In this document: piece after piece, positions 1 to 9,486 of the stretch
How positions within the stretch are numbered: position 1 is the stretch's first letter
Layout: every line of letters begins with the position of its first letter
NCBI RefSeq assembly: GCF_019703515.2
Contig: NC_059368.1
Location: forward strand, 32,871,391 to 32,935,390
Reading direction: 5' to 3'
Source of the DNA: Myxocyprinus asiaticus
Lineage: Eukaryota; Chordata; Actinopteri; Cypriniformes; Catostomidae
DNA length: 64,000 nucleotides
Position numbers and translations under genes: made by a program
Notes under the pieces: generated by a model
Seen by the model: only the letters and a program-made list of their open reading frames with translations
Told to the model about the DNA's origin: nothing
Databases searched by the model: none

Positions 1-313
1 CAGCTTCATCATACCACGTTGGTGGAACGACCTTCCCAACTCCATCCGTGAAGCTGACTCACTCTCTGTCTTCAAAAAACGACTAAAAACACATCTTTTC
101 CATGAGCACTTAACCAATCATTAAAAAAAAAAATAAAAAAAAAAAATTCTGTTGCACTTTATTCTATTTTGAATACTATTATGATGCTAGTGATACTTTG
201 TAATACAGCACTTTTCATACCACTGTCTCCTAAGATGATTCGCTTATGTTTTCCTCTCTTGTAAGTCGCTTTGGATAAAAGCATCTGCCAAATGAATAAA
301 TGTAAATATAAAT
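1..313 (+). mobile_element. 3' end of an L2-type LINE
   Basis: This is the last part of an L2 non-LTR retrotransposon, cut by the window edge. Codons 2-124 read in frame into the C-terminal end of the reverse-transcriptase ORF ([19 protein letters not shown], then [10 protein letters not shown] and a stop at 122-124). After an A-rich stretch comes the 3' UTR, ending in the L2 tail with 'ttggataaaagcatctgcc' followed by AATGAATAAATGTAAA. The same tail and C-terminus occur inverted at 16382-16700, so both are one family. The 3' tail is what an L2 reverse transcriptase recognises for priming. Confidence is high for the family. Confidence 0.88.
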
Positions 314-1170
314 TTACATTAACCTCAGTGAAACCTTTGGAGAAATAAATTAAAAATGCCTCAGCATTGTGACAGAGCTTCACCACTCTCTCTTTCTCTC
401 TCTCTCTACACCCCTCTATTATTTCAGCATTAGTGAAGAGGCTCTAATTGCGTCCATCACCCTTGAGCTCTGGACCCAATTAAGCTTAATTATTTTTGTT
501 TTTATTTGTATCTTGTCAATTGCAAGGCAGGCTGTTAAGTGTATCATTATGAATTAAAACTCTTAATTGGATTTGCCAAGAGTTCCATGTAATTTGTGTG
601 TAGAAAAAGCATCTGGATTTGATTAGGAGTGTAACTGCAAAGGATGTGTAAGTTATTCTCTGCAACAATGGACAATTATTGGCTAATACACAATTATTGC
701 AAGGGCAGTAATTTTCTATGTAATTTTTCCATGTTTTTTATTTCCAGTGAAATGCAGTGTCTTTCTTGACAACCCCACCTAAAAAAAAGCTAAAATAAAA
801 AAGATAATAAGGCATTAAAATTACTATTAATTCAAATGGTATTACATTAAATACACAAAGAATTGGCAAACGTTTATTTTGTCCTCACAATATTCTTGAT
901 TAGAAGTAAAGTTTTAAGGGACAAGCTGTGAACAAAGTTGCGTATTGTCAGAGTATGTACTGCATTTGATGAAGAATGCACTTCTCTGCCGGTATGAAAC
1001 AGTACATTCTTTAGGTATGCAGGTGATCAGTTTGAATACATTCCGGACATACTTCATACGGGAATGTGGGCATTGTCCCGTGAGTCGAATATATGACATA
1101 ATAACAATGAAAATAATTTACTCTGGTTTTTGTAAACAATTCAATTTAGCACAAGGAACAGCTCTCTTGG
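314..1170. other. AT-rich spacer, nothing recognised
   Basis: There is no coding pattern, no TIR pair and no RNA gene that I can see. Open frames here are short and in AT-rich DNA. A short CT run lies at about 388-408. It may be intron or intergenic host DNA. Confidence 0.4.
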
Positions 1171-1195
1171 TATATATATATATATATATATATAT
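1171..1195. repeat. (TA)n microsatellite
   Basis: A 25-base run of alternating T and A. A T-homopolymer of about 18 bases follows at 1225-1242. Confidence 0.9.
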
Positions 1196-1279
1196 AGCAC
1201 TTACAGTTAAAAAGAGTTGCCACCTTTTTTTTTTTTTTTTTTCTGATATGGACATTAAGACACTTTAAGGAATAAATAA

Positions 1280-1790
1280 CCTGCCTAATATTGTGTAGGT
1301 CCCCCTCGCGCTGCCAAATTCTGAGATGCTATTCTTCTCCCCACAATTGTACAGAGCTGTTATCTGAGTTACCGTAGACTTTGTCAGATCCAACCAGTCT
1401 TGCCATTCTCTGTTGACCTCTCTCATCAACAAGGCATTTCCATTCGCAGAACTGCCACTTACTGGATGTTTTTTGTTTTCTAGAGACTGTTGTGTGTGAA
1501 AATCCCAGGAGATCAGCAGTTACAGAAATATTCAAACCAGCCCATCTGGCACCAACAATCATGCCACGGTCCAAATCACTGAGATCACATTTTTTCCCCA
1601 TTCTGATGGTTGATGTGAACATTAACTAAAGCTCCTGACCCGTATCTGAATGATTTTATGCACTGCACTGCTGCCATACGATTGGCTGATTAGATAATCA
1701 CATGGATGATTGTTGGTGCCAGACAGGCTTTTGAGTATTTCTGTAACTGCTGATCTCCTGGGATTTTCATGCACAACAGTACAACACACT
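1280..1790 (-). mobile_element. Tc1/mariner remnant with inverted duplicate
   Basis: This is a decayed Tc1-like element. Its minus strand encodes the start of a Tc1 transposase (1329-1622): MGKKCDLSDLDRGMIVGARW, then a helix-turn-helix stretch ending LLGFSHTTVSR, then a KTSSKWQF-like linker. That is the DNA-binding paired-like domain only; the DDE domain is absent. Part of the same coding segment (1487-1563) recurs in inverted orientation at 1703-1780, so the remnant is either a foldback derivative or two fragments joined. It is non-functional. Confidence 0.72.
1329..1622 (-). pseudogene. Tc1-like transposase N-terminus (fragment)
   Basis: About 97 codons remain of a transposase normally near 340 residues. 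The start MFTSTIRMGKKCDLSD and the helix-turn-helix segment VTADLLGFSHTTVSR match the DNA-recognition end of Tc1 transposases, which binds the inverted repeats. After KQKTSSKWQFCEWKCLVDERG the frame degenerates toward 1329. No DDE catalytic residues are present. An intact family member would act in the nucleus, cutting at TA sites. Confidence 0.7.
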
Positions 1791-1865
1791 TCATAATGAA
1801 AGTTTAAATGTTACTGTGTGTAAGGTGTCATTTATATCGAAAATCTATACTGTAACTAAAACTAA

Positions 1866-2413
1866 TGGGGCTTTTCCACTACACGGTACAGCTCGACTCG
1901 ACTCGACTCTCCTAGCTTTTTGGGGGTTTTCCACTGTGGATAGTACCTGGTACCTGGTACTTTTTTTAGTACCACCTCGGTCGAGGATCCAAGCGAGCCA
2001 AGCCGATACTAAATGTGATGTCAAAACCCTGCAGATCACTGATTGGTCAGAAAGAATCGTCACTACCAGCGTCACTGGATTTGCGACATGGGACATAAAC
2101 CCGCTAGTTTTAAAGTTAGCAACAGCGATAGCAGTATCATTTGTATCAAAAGAAATGGCTGTGCGCAAATCCACACCGTGGTCAATAAATGAGGTGCAGA
2201 CGTTCCTCTCGTTAGTAGCTGAGGGAAGGATCCAACGAGAGCTGGATGAGGTGACGCAACTATGACGATCAGCCTATAATTCGTTGCACCCACTTTCGTT
2301 ATCGACCACCCACGTTGTGGCTGAACCGAACTGCAGTGGAAAAGCAAGCTCAGAAAAGTAAAGCGAGCAGAGTCGAGTCGAGTCAAACCATAACGTGCAG
2401 TGGAAAAGTGCTA
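1866..2413 (+). mobile_element. Harbinger-like MITE with Myb-like ORF remnant
   Basis: The ends are inverted copies of one another: the left begins ggggcttttccactacacgg and the right reads cgtgcagtggaaaagtgc. Both are followed inward by runs of the GACTC/GAGTC motif. Possible flanking TAA (1863-1865 and 2414-2416) would fit the TWA target preference of PIF/Harbinger elements. Inside is a short plus-strand ORF starting at 2155 whose WSINEVQTFLSLVAEGRIQ resembles the Myb/SANT-like second protein of Harbinger transposons. Several GGTACC-like blocks lie near the left end. The superfamily call is an inference from the Myb-like match. Confidence 0.6.
2155..2265 (+). pseudogene. Myb/SANT-like ORF fragment
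   Basis: The start ATG at 2155 gives MAVRKSTPWSINEVQTFLSL, then VAEGRIQRELDEV and a stop at 2263. The tryptophan and following helix spacing resemble the first helices of the Myb-like DNA-binding protein that accompanies Harbinger transposases. It stops after 36 codons, so it is a truncated relic, although the same frame stays open past the stop for a further stretch. Function is not expected. Confidence 0.45.
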
Positions 2414-2604
2414 TAAAAGGTCCCAGAATCTTTTGTGTCAGCCTCAGATACGCTCAAAGATAAGAAGTTTCATGCTTTTAACACCATGTACTTTAAAACG
2501 CGGTTTAAAAAAATTTCCCTTTTGGCTTTCTGTAGTTCAACACAGATTGTTGACAATTTTATAGCCTATTATCGATTCGTTGGGTGTTTTAAGTTATCTT
2601 AGAA
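2414..2604. other. short spacer
   Basis: AT-rich DNA between the Harbinger-like MITE and the hAT-A terminus. Nothing is recognised. Confidence 0.4.
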
Positions 2605-2899
2605 CAGGGGTTTTGAAACTTTTTAAGCTGAGAACCCAAAAGTTAATTCTGTTACCAAACCAGGACCCCAGAAAATAAGAACTACTAAATGCAAGGACAC
2701 ATTTTTATAAAATGGCACCAGATAGTCGACAGCATTGCCATATAAGCAACTATATAGACTAGAGAAGTAGTGGACAAACAAACATCTCCATGTACTAAAA
2801 CTCAGGAAGTTCCTTGTACATTTCATTCATGTTTCTCACTTCACACATGAACATTATTCAGAAGGTGAAAAAAGCAAATATATACTGCAGCTTCTTTCT

Positions 2900-3941
2900 T
2901 CTGGCCATCATAATTTGATGACCACGTCCACTTGTGTCCTTCAATGGTCTCTGATGGCTGAACAGTCCGATCCTAGTGCCACACATTTTGTTAAAAGTGG
3001 GGCATGTATAATCATTAAGGACTGTAACAACCTCCATAGATGTGTTCCTCTTGGCTCACTTTTTTTGTCTGGCCTCAATACTTATGCAGTTGCTCTTTGC
3101 AAGTATGTCAGTATGAGGTACACGATCATGCCAGGTGAGGCCCAGAATACGCTGTAGCCATCCTATGTGGAACCGTTCAAGAGACTTCATATGGCGACAG
3201 TAGGTGACCCAAGTTTCACAGCTGTAGAGCAGATTGGATATGCACATAGCTTGGTATACGGCAACCATTGTATGGAGGTAGATTCTTGTTTTAGAAGACC
3301 CGGCAACTGAGTCTCCCAAAGGAGGCTGATGCAAGTTTGATCCGCTTTTGTATTTCATGGTCAGTGGTGCAATCCTCTAAGAGGATACTGCCCATATATT
3401 TGAAATATGGAACTACTGAGCTGATCATTGTTGATTTTAAAGACCAGAAGTGTCTGTGGTGTTCCAGAGCTCCACTAGCAAACCACCTCTGTTTTAGTAG
3501 TGTTAATAGCCAGTCCCACCCTGCCATAGGCCTTAACAACCACAGCAAGGACAGACTGAAAGCCTTGTGGAGAATGAGCCACAAGAGCACAGTCATCAGC
3601 ATACTGAAGCTCTAGGACCTGTTCTCTAGTTAACTTGGTGACTGCCTGGAACCTCCTGATATTGAATAAATTCCCATCCAGTCTGAAGTCCACTGCAACA
3701 CCACTGCTGTCCTCCAGCTCTTTATGGAGAAGATGCGTGCACATACTGTAAGAGAAAGATGTTGAAGAGGACAGGGGCCAAAACACAACCCTGTCTTACA
3801 CCATTGTGTACAGGAAAAGGATCGTCCTCCTGTCCGCCAATGGTCACAGGAGCCATTAAGGAAAGATTGAATAATGTTGACACATTTGGTTGGACAATCA
3901 AATTTAGCTAGCACATTCCAAAGGAGCTCCCTGTTCACAGT
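2900..3941 (-). pseudogene. LINE reverse transcriptase, C-terminal two thirds
   Basis: Minus-strand frames at 3959-3630, 3786-3475, 3602-3291 and 3358-3056 are successive frameshifted pieces of one protein. The order is RELLWNVLAKFDCPTKCVN, then the glycine and VRQG-like block before the palm, then QYADDCALVAHS (catalytic aspartates present), then ISSVVPYFKYMGSILLEDC, then the C-terminal domain with LERFHIGWLQRILGLTW. At least three frameshifts separate them. In a live element it would copy RNA at a nicked target site. It is inactive here. Confidence 0.75.
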
Positions 3942-4450
3942 AGAGATTGGCAATACCACTTATTTTCTTTTTGATCCGATACTGATAATTTCAAGTCCAG
4001 TATCGTCGATATTGATACCAATACTGATACTTCTATTCAACTGATTATTATTATTATTTTTTTTTTTGCGATTTCTTGGGATAAAATGGATAATTTAAAA
4101 TATTATTAACATAATTCAAGTCATTTACATTTTTTATATATATATTTGTGAGCCTAAACAGAAAATTATTAGACTTCTGTTTTGTTTACCCCTACAAAAT
4201 TTAATCATGGTTTCACTATGCTATAGTTTAACCATAGTATTTAGTTAAACCATAGTTACCACACAATTAACCATGATTACTACTACAATATTACTGTAGT
4301 AAAACTATGGTTTCATCCCAAACAAAAAAAAAAAACAAACAAAAAAACATGGTTACTACAATATTACTTTAGTAAAACCATGGTTAACTATTTTATTTAA
4401 TTATTAACAACAATTACCCACAAACACATAAGAAAAGTCACCTTTAGATA

Positions 4451-6063
4451 CAGTGCATCCGGAAAGTATTCACAGCGCTTAACTTTTTCCACATTTTGTT
4501 ATGTTACAGCCTTATTCCAAAATTGATTAAATTCATTATTTTCCTCAAAATTCTACAAACAATACCCCATAATGACAACGTGAAAGAAGTTTCTTTGAAA
4601 TCTTTGAAAATTTATTAAAAATAAAAAACGAAAAAAATCACATGTCATAAGTATTCACAGCCTTTGCCATGACACTCAAAATTGAGCTCAGGTGCATCCT
4701 GTTTCCACTGATCATCCTTGAGATGTTTCTACAACTTTATTGGATCCCACCTGTGGTAAATTCAGTTGATTGGACATGATTTGGAAAGGCACACACCTGT
4801 CTATATAAGGTCCCACAGTTAACAGTGCATGTCAGAGCACAAACCAAGCCATGAAGTCCAAGGAATTGTCTGTAGACCTCTGAGACAGGATTGTATCAAG
4901 GCACAGATCTGGGGAAGAGTACAGAAAAATTTCTGCAGCATTGAAGGTCCCAATGAGCACAGTGGCCTCCATCATCTGTAAATGGAAGAAGTTTGGAACC
5001 ACCAGGACTCTTCCTAGAGCTGGCCGCCTGGCCAAACTGAGCGATCGGGGGAGAAGGGCCTTAGTCAGGGAGGTGACCAAGAACCCGATGGTCACTCTGA
5101 CAGAGCTCCAGCATTTCTCTGTGGAGAGAGGAGAACCTTCCAGAAGAACAACCATCTCTGCAGCACTCCACCAATCAGGCCTGTATGGTAGAGTGGCCAG
5201 ACGGAAGCCACTCCTCAGTAAAAGGCACATGACAGCCCACCTGGAGTTTGCCAAAAGGCACCTGAAGGACTCTCAGACCATGAGAAACAAATATTGAACT
5301 CTTTGGCCTGAATGGCAAGTGTCATGTCTGGAGGAAACCAGGCACCGCTCATCACCTGGCCAATACCATCCCTACAGTGAAGCATGGTGGTGGCAGCATC
5401 ATGCTGTGGGGATGTTTTTCAGCTGCAGGAACTGGGAGACTAGTCAGGATCGAGGGAAAGATGAATGCAGCAATGTACAGAGATATCCTTGATGAAAACC
5501 TGCTCCAGAGCGCTCTGGACCTCAGACTGGGGTGAAGGTTCATCTTCCAATAGGACAATGATCCTAAGCACACAGCCAAGATAACAAAGGAGTGGCTCTG
5601 GGACAACTCTGTGAATGTCCTTGAGTGGCCCAGCCAGATCCCAGACTTGAACCCGATTGAACATCTCTGGAGAGATCTGAAAATGGCTGTGCACCGACGC
5701 TCCCCATCCAACCTGATGGAGCTTGAGAGGTCCTGCAAAGAAGAATGGGAGAAACTGCCCAAAAATAGGTGTGTCAAGCTTGTAGCATCATACTCAAAAA
5801 GACTTGAGGCTGTGATTGGTGCCAAAGATGCTTCAACAAAGTATTGAGCAAAGGCTGTGAATACTTATGTACATGTGATTTTTTTCGTTTTTTATTTTTA
5901 ATAAATTTGCAAAGATTTCAAAAACTTCTTTCACGTTGTTATTATGGGGTATTGTTTGTAGAATTTTGAGGAAAATAATGAATTTAATCCATTTTGGAAT
6001 AAGGCTGTAACATAACAAAATGTGGAAAAAGTGAAGCGCTGTGAATATTTTGCGGATGCACTG
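4451..6063 (+). mobile_element. Tc1-like transposon, 1,613 bp, complete ends
   Basis: The element begins cagtgcatccggaaagta and ends with its inverse, with imperfect inverted repeats of about 215-220 bp (4451-4669 and 5847-6063). It is flanked by TA at 4449-4450 and 6064-6065. The empty site is preserved in the sister hAT-type copy (21588-22365), which reads straight through as 'ttagatatgttatttta', so the single TA target is confirmed directly. Between the repeats is one transposase gene, now broken. The length is typical for Tc1 elements of fish. Confidence 0.93.
4851..5847 (+). pseudogene. Tc1-like transposase (DDE), broken
   Basis: Starting at 4851 the frame gives MKSKELSVDL and then a stop. 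It continues with a helix-turn-helix (AALKVPMSTVASIICKWKKF) and a GRP-like/second DNA-binding region to 5297. The next block restarts in another frame at about 5296 ([17 protein letters not shown]) and runs to [12 protein letters not shown] and a stop at 5847. The segment with the first catalytic Asp (WSDETK) is lost at this joint. The second Asp (DNDPKHTA) and the Glu (DLNPIEHLW) remain. Two more stops flank RFIFQ. The product cannot cleave DNA. About 330 residues were originally encoded. Confidence 0.9.
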
Positions 6064-6472
6064 TATGTTTTTATTTTAGCATGAATTTACTCCAGAAGCA
6101 GTTTCTCTGATTTTCTATCATTACCTCTACAAAGCACTTATCCCTTTTGTTTGAATGAGCCTTGTGACAGTGCAAGTGCTTGTCTGCTTGTGTCTTTCAG
6201 CATTCATGCATATTTAAATGAGCGGAAGAAGAAATTAGTTCGCATCCTGCACAAATATTTGCTAAAATAGCCTACTCCTTTTTATTTCACTTTGAAGCAC
6301 TTTGAAGATTATTGTTCTTGTTCATGGTAACCAAATAATATCCCTAGTTTAAAAAAAAAAATAAAAAAAATGTTAGAATCAAAATTTTTGTGTGAGGATC
6401 AATATTTTTGATACAACATCAGTATCGGAAGTATCGATACTTTAGGATCGATCATTCATCCCTAATTAACAG

Positions 6473-6740
6473 TGTCAAATGCTTTAGAGAGGTCAATGAA
6501 GGCCATAAAAAGGTCCTGATGTTGTTCATGGCACTTTGACTCTGGGAGCAGTAATTCAGTGATATTGTTGATCAGCCTCAGTAGCAGAACCTTGAATAGG
6601 AATTTCCTGCAACAGCAAGGAAAGATATTCCCCTACTGTTGCTGCAGATGGATTTATCACCCTTATTCTTATAGATGGTGATGATGTTAGTGTCCTTCCA
6701 TTGCTGGGGGATGTCTTCATTTTCCCATGCCTCAGCCAAG
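6473..6740 (-). pseudogene. LINE reverse transcriptase, fingers region
   Basis: Read on the minus strand this gives TIYKNKGDKSICSNSRGI, then a frameshifted LAVAGKI-like stretch, then HQDLFMAFIDLSKAFDTVN, i.e. RT motifs up to the first catalytic Asp (FIDLSKAFD). The frame continues across the hAT-type insert at 3941 as RELLWNV. The piece is preceded upstream by hAT-A DNA, so the LINE is 5'-truncated at about 6746. Confidence 0.75.
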
Positions 6741-6899
6741 GTTACTTGTATATTTCATGCATGTTTCTCACATAAACATTAATCAGAACATAAGAAAAGC
6801 AAACATATCTTCAATATTCAATAACAATTTGATAGATAAGCTCTGTGTCACTGTCATTCCATGTGAATGATAGATTTGTCAAATAAGTCATTGATAAGG

Positions 6900-8384
6900 T
6901 CATTTTGACCAAGTTAACTTCAATGAGAGGTGTGTGTCTATCCTAGGCTCTGTTTTTGACAGAGCAACCCTAAGATCATTCTCAACATTGAGTCAGTTTC
7001 TGTATTTGTTATTTAAACAGGCAAGATTTGAAAATCAAGATTCACACAAAATGTTGCCCCAAACTGAATTAGAATGTGAACTGCTTTATTTGCCAAGCAG
7101 TAGTATTCTTCTTCCTTCAGGAGTGACACCAAAAGCCAAGCAAGGAAGGTTGCTTGAAAGAGTATTTTGTTACCACTTCTCACTTGGAGAGAAACCAGTC
7201 CTTCCATCTCCTCCTGTCAAAGTCTGAAATCTTATGATGGGACAGCTCCAAAGGTATATCTCACCCCCTGATACTTTGATGAATGGTGCAGGTAAATGAA
7301 GCATTGTACAAAGATTTTTTTGGAGAACAGTCAGATGTTCAGCCATGTCCAGTTTTACAGACTCACAGAGAGGAACAGCCATCTGCTAAAGAAAAGAGGA
7401 CAGAACAGGAAACATTGTATGCACACCAGTTTCTAGCTGTAACTGCCACAATCCAGGATGTACAGCAAACCCCCTTATGCTGTCTTCCAGTTCCAAAATG
7501 ATATCTGCCTTTCCTTGAAGGCTCGAGTTCAACTCATTGAGCTTTCTGAATATATCTATAATGTAGCCAGCCTTGCAAGCCACAAGTTGTCAGAAAAGAG
7601 TTTAGCCAAAGATGGGTCCTCTATGTCCAAACAGATGCTAATCTCATCTCTCAACTCCCACAATCTATCAAGGACTTTACCCCTGGAAGCCACCTCATCA
7701 CACATTGGTAGAGCAGGTGATTAAGCTCTGCCTCCATTTCCTGCTAAAGAAAAGAGGACAGAACAGGAAACATTGTGTGCACACCAGCATCTAGCTGTAA
7801 CTGCCACAATCCAAGATGTGCAACAAACCCCCCTTAAGCGTTCTTCCAGTTCCAAAATTGGACCTGCCTTTCCTTGAAGGCTCGTGTTCAACTCATTGAG
7901 CTTTCTGAATATATCTAAAATGTAGGCCAGCTTTGCAAGCCACAAGTGTTCAGAAAAGAGTTTAGCCAAAGATGGGTCCACTATGTCCAAACTGATGCTA
8001 ATCTCATCTCTCAACTCCAACAAACTTTCCTGGACTTTACTCCTGGAAAGCAACCTCATCTCACATTGGTAGAGCAGGTGCTCATTCTCTGCCTCCATTT
8101 CCTGGCACAGCTCTTTGAATATCCTTGTTTCAAGAGGTCCCTATTTGATTAAGTTGACCACTTTGACAGCCGAGTCAAAACATATCTCCAAGATTGGCTT
8201 GAAATGCTTTGCTGGCCAAAGCCTCTCCATGCAAAATACAATGTGTGATTCTTACATTGGGAATCACTGCATGCACATAAGAAACAAATCTTGACTTGGG
8301 CCACTATGGGCCACATCAGTGCAAGTCCCCACACAATTTCGCCAGATTAGTTTGAACTGTTTTAATTGAGTATCAGCTGCATTG
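6900..8384 (-). pseudogene. hAT-A transposase, catalytic to C-terminal region
   Basis: Minus-strand blocks in order: FKLIWRNCVGTCTDVAHSG (8380-8300), the HCILHREAL-like region (decayed, 8300-8160), AVKVVNLIK then a stop then GPLETRIFKELCQEMEAENE, LLSRSKVQESLLELRDEISI, LAYILDIFRKLNELNTSLQG, MAEHLTVLQKN, and the C-terminal dimerisation block with EYYCLANKAVHILIQFGATF. It ends in LNVENDLRVALSKTEPRID and a stop at 6900. This is the order found in ZBED/SCAND3-like hAT transposases. Many stops and frameshifts, plus an internal tandem duplication, make it dead. Confidence 0.8.
7383..8101 (-). repeat. tandem duplication (2 x ~358 bp) within the hAT-A gene
   Basis: Unit 1 (7383-7740) and unit 2 (7741-8101) both begin ctgctaaagaaaagaggac and both end in gcctccatttcct. 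Each encodes the same block, from MEAENEHLL to the LNELN(S/T)SLQGKA region, on the minus strand. A third, partial copy lies at 10352-10480. The duplication interrupts the transposase. Confidence 0.9.
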
Positions 8385-9049
8385 CCCTTACAAAAAATAA
8401 CTGCAGTACAAGTGTAGTAATTTGGACACAGTATTACTGCAGTACCAGAGACTATTTAGCAGAGACAGAGCACTTCTATTTAAATAAATGGGAGAAACTG
8501 GAAGACCTAGCAGCCAGTGGATGTTGAAAAGGAAGTCCTGCCTCACAGGTAAAAAAGCTAATCAGCTTTGGATAGAAAGATCACCCGTCAATCAATGTAC
8601 GTATGTCATTAGCCAAACCTGTCTGAAAATAAGCATTTTTTAGTGTAATCTGAGCAAAAGAAGCACAATTAATGATACCACTTTTGTCAGATTATACTGC
8701 TGATTTGATATATTGTCTTGATAATATTGACCAACCGTCTTGGAGATTTCAGTCTTTCCCCATTGAAGTAGATAGGAGCTGCACTTTCAAAGATGGTCAC
8801 CAAGTGGACTGACTTTCCCTGAAAAAAGACTTTGAAAACTGCAGTAATACTGCAACAAAATTACCATACTTGTACTGCAGTAAAGAAAATTACAATAATA
8901 TGTTGTCCAAATTACCACACTTGTACTGCAGTATAGAGAATTGCAATAAAATGTTGTCCAAATTACCACACTTGTACTGCAGTATAGGAAGCTGCAGTAA
9001 TACTCCGTCCACATTACCACACTTGTACTACCGTTATTTTTTGTAAGGG
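8385..9049. mobile_element. 665-bp MITE inserted in the hAT-A gene
   Basis: Termini are cccttacaaaaaataac on the left and its inverse ttattttttgtaaggg on the right. The inverted similarity extends inward through 'gtacaagtgtagtaat'. It splits the hAT-A frame between GEDIF and AADTQLKQFKLIW. The flanks are consistent with a 2-bp CA duplication rather than 8 bp or TTAA. The right third is a 51-bp tandem repeat. It encodes no transposase, so it would depend on another element. Confidence 0.8.
8855..9028. repeat. 51-bp tandem repeat, about 3.5 copies
   Basis: Successive units start ttaccatacttgtactgcag or ttaccacacttgtactgcag and end tgtccaaa or cgtccaca. Because 51 is a multiple of 3, the minus strand shows a 17-residue repeat (STSVVIWTTYYCNFLYC). 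That open frame is a by-product, not evidence of a gene. The last unit runs into the MITE terminus, so the repeat is an expansion of the inverted-repeat sequence. Confidence 0.85.
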
Positions 9050-9050
9050 T

Positions 9051-9150
9051 GAAAATGTCCTCTCCCTTTATTGTTGTTTGCAATTGTCCACAAAAGCGAA
9101 ATTCCTCTTGGATTTCACCTTCATGTATGTCGAACCTATGGCGTACGCTC
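9051..9150 (-). pseudogene. hAT-A transposase fragment
   Basis: The minus strand reads RFDIHEGEIQEEFRFCGQ, then LQTTIKGEDIF, matching the stretch of ZBED-like hAT transposases just before the CTD(G)A block. It joins the coding sequence across the MITE at 8385-9049. The region between this block and the BED finger (about 200 residues in relatives) is missing. Confidence 0.7.
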
Positions 9151-9418
9151 CGCGAAGTGGCCAATGCGTTGGTTTGTATTTATAGTTCTGCGTTGGTGTG
9201 TCTGTATCATTTTGTGAGTACACAGCCAAAATGCTATTGTTTTAAGACAAATATGCCTTAATTTCTGAAATTAATGTACATTTAATAAATAAACAAAGGC
9301 AATGCAATGGTATTCGTAGATTCAAAAGTACTGCACGTGAGTTTCTCCTGTACTGACAGATCTCCCAGCGTGACTTCTTTAATGCTCGCTGTAATTAAAA
9401 AAATCTTACCTTACAATT

Positions 9419-9486
9419 CACAGCAGATGCACTGGAGGACAGATTATATATCACAGCGGGTGCACTGAAGGTCAGATTATATATTA
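9419..9486. repeat. 34-bp doublet
   Basis: Two adjacent copies of cacagc(a/g)g(a/g)tgcactg(g/a)agg(a/t)cagattatatat. No function is evident. Confidence 0.75.

Larger units (their letters stand above)
3942..6464. mobile_element. non-autonomous hAT-type element (copy 1) split by Tc1
   Basis: Ends: left tagagattggcaatacc, right reverse complement tagggatgaatgatcgatcc. The 8-bp flanks GTTCACAG (3934-3941) and ATTAACAG (6465-6472) are each one change from the GTTAACAG expected from the LINE reading frame (DTVNRE). That is an 8-bp target-site duplication as made by hAT transposases. A second copy without the Tc1 lies at 21588-22365. The interior has no ORF of its own. It is rich in 'GTATCGATAC'-like palindromes near its ends and holds CATGGTT/AACCATG repeats. 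Confidence 0.82.
2886..6746 (-). mobile_element. non-LTR retrotransposon (LINE) inside hAT-A
   Basis: This is a 5'-truncated LINE running leftward, interrupted at 3942-6464 by a hAT-type insert. Read on the minus strand, 6740-6473 encodes the fingers of a reverse transcriptase, 3933-3480 the palm including the LQYADDCALVAHS active site, and 3480-2900 the C-terminal part with LLYSCETWVTYCRHMKSLE, ending in a zinc-finger-like CPTFNKMCGTRIGLFSHQRP. These motifs place it near the RTE/BovB-like and related LINEs; I do not fix the clade. It is flanked by a duplicated stretch of hAT-A 3' UTR. Confidence 0.75.

Noticed and set aside
2800..2880. Host gene 3' UTR
   Set aside because: The stretch recurs at 6747-6812 next to the hAT-A stop codon, so it is element sequence.
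8787..9164. 125-codon ORF with 17-residue repeats
   Set aside because: The repeats come from a 51-bp tandem array in a MITE; only the first ~35 codons are genuine hAT-A coding sequence.
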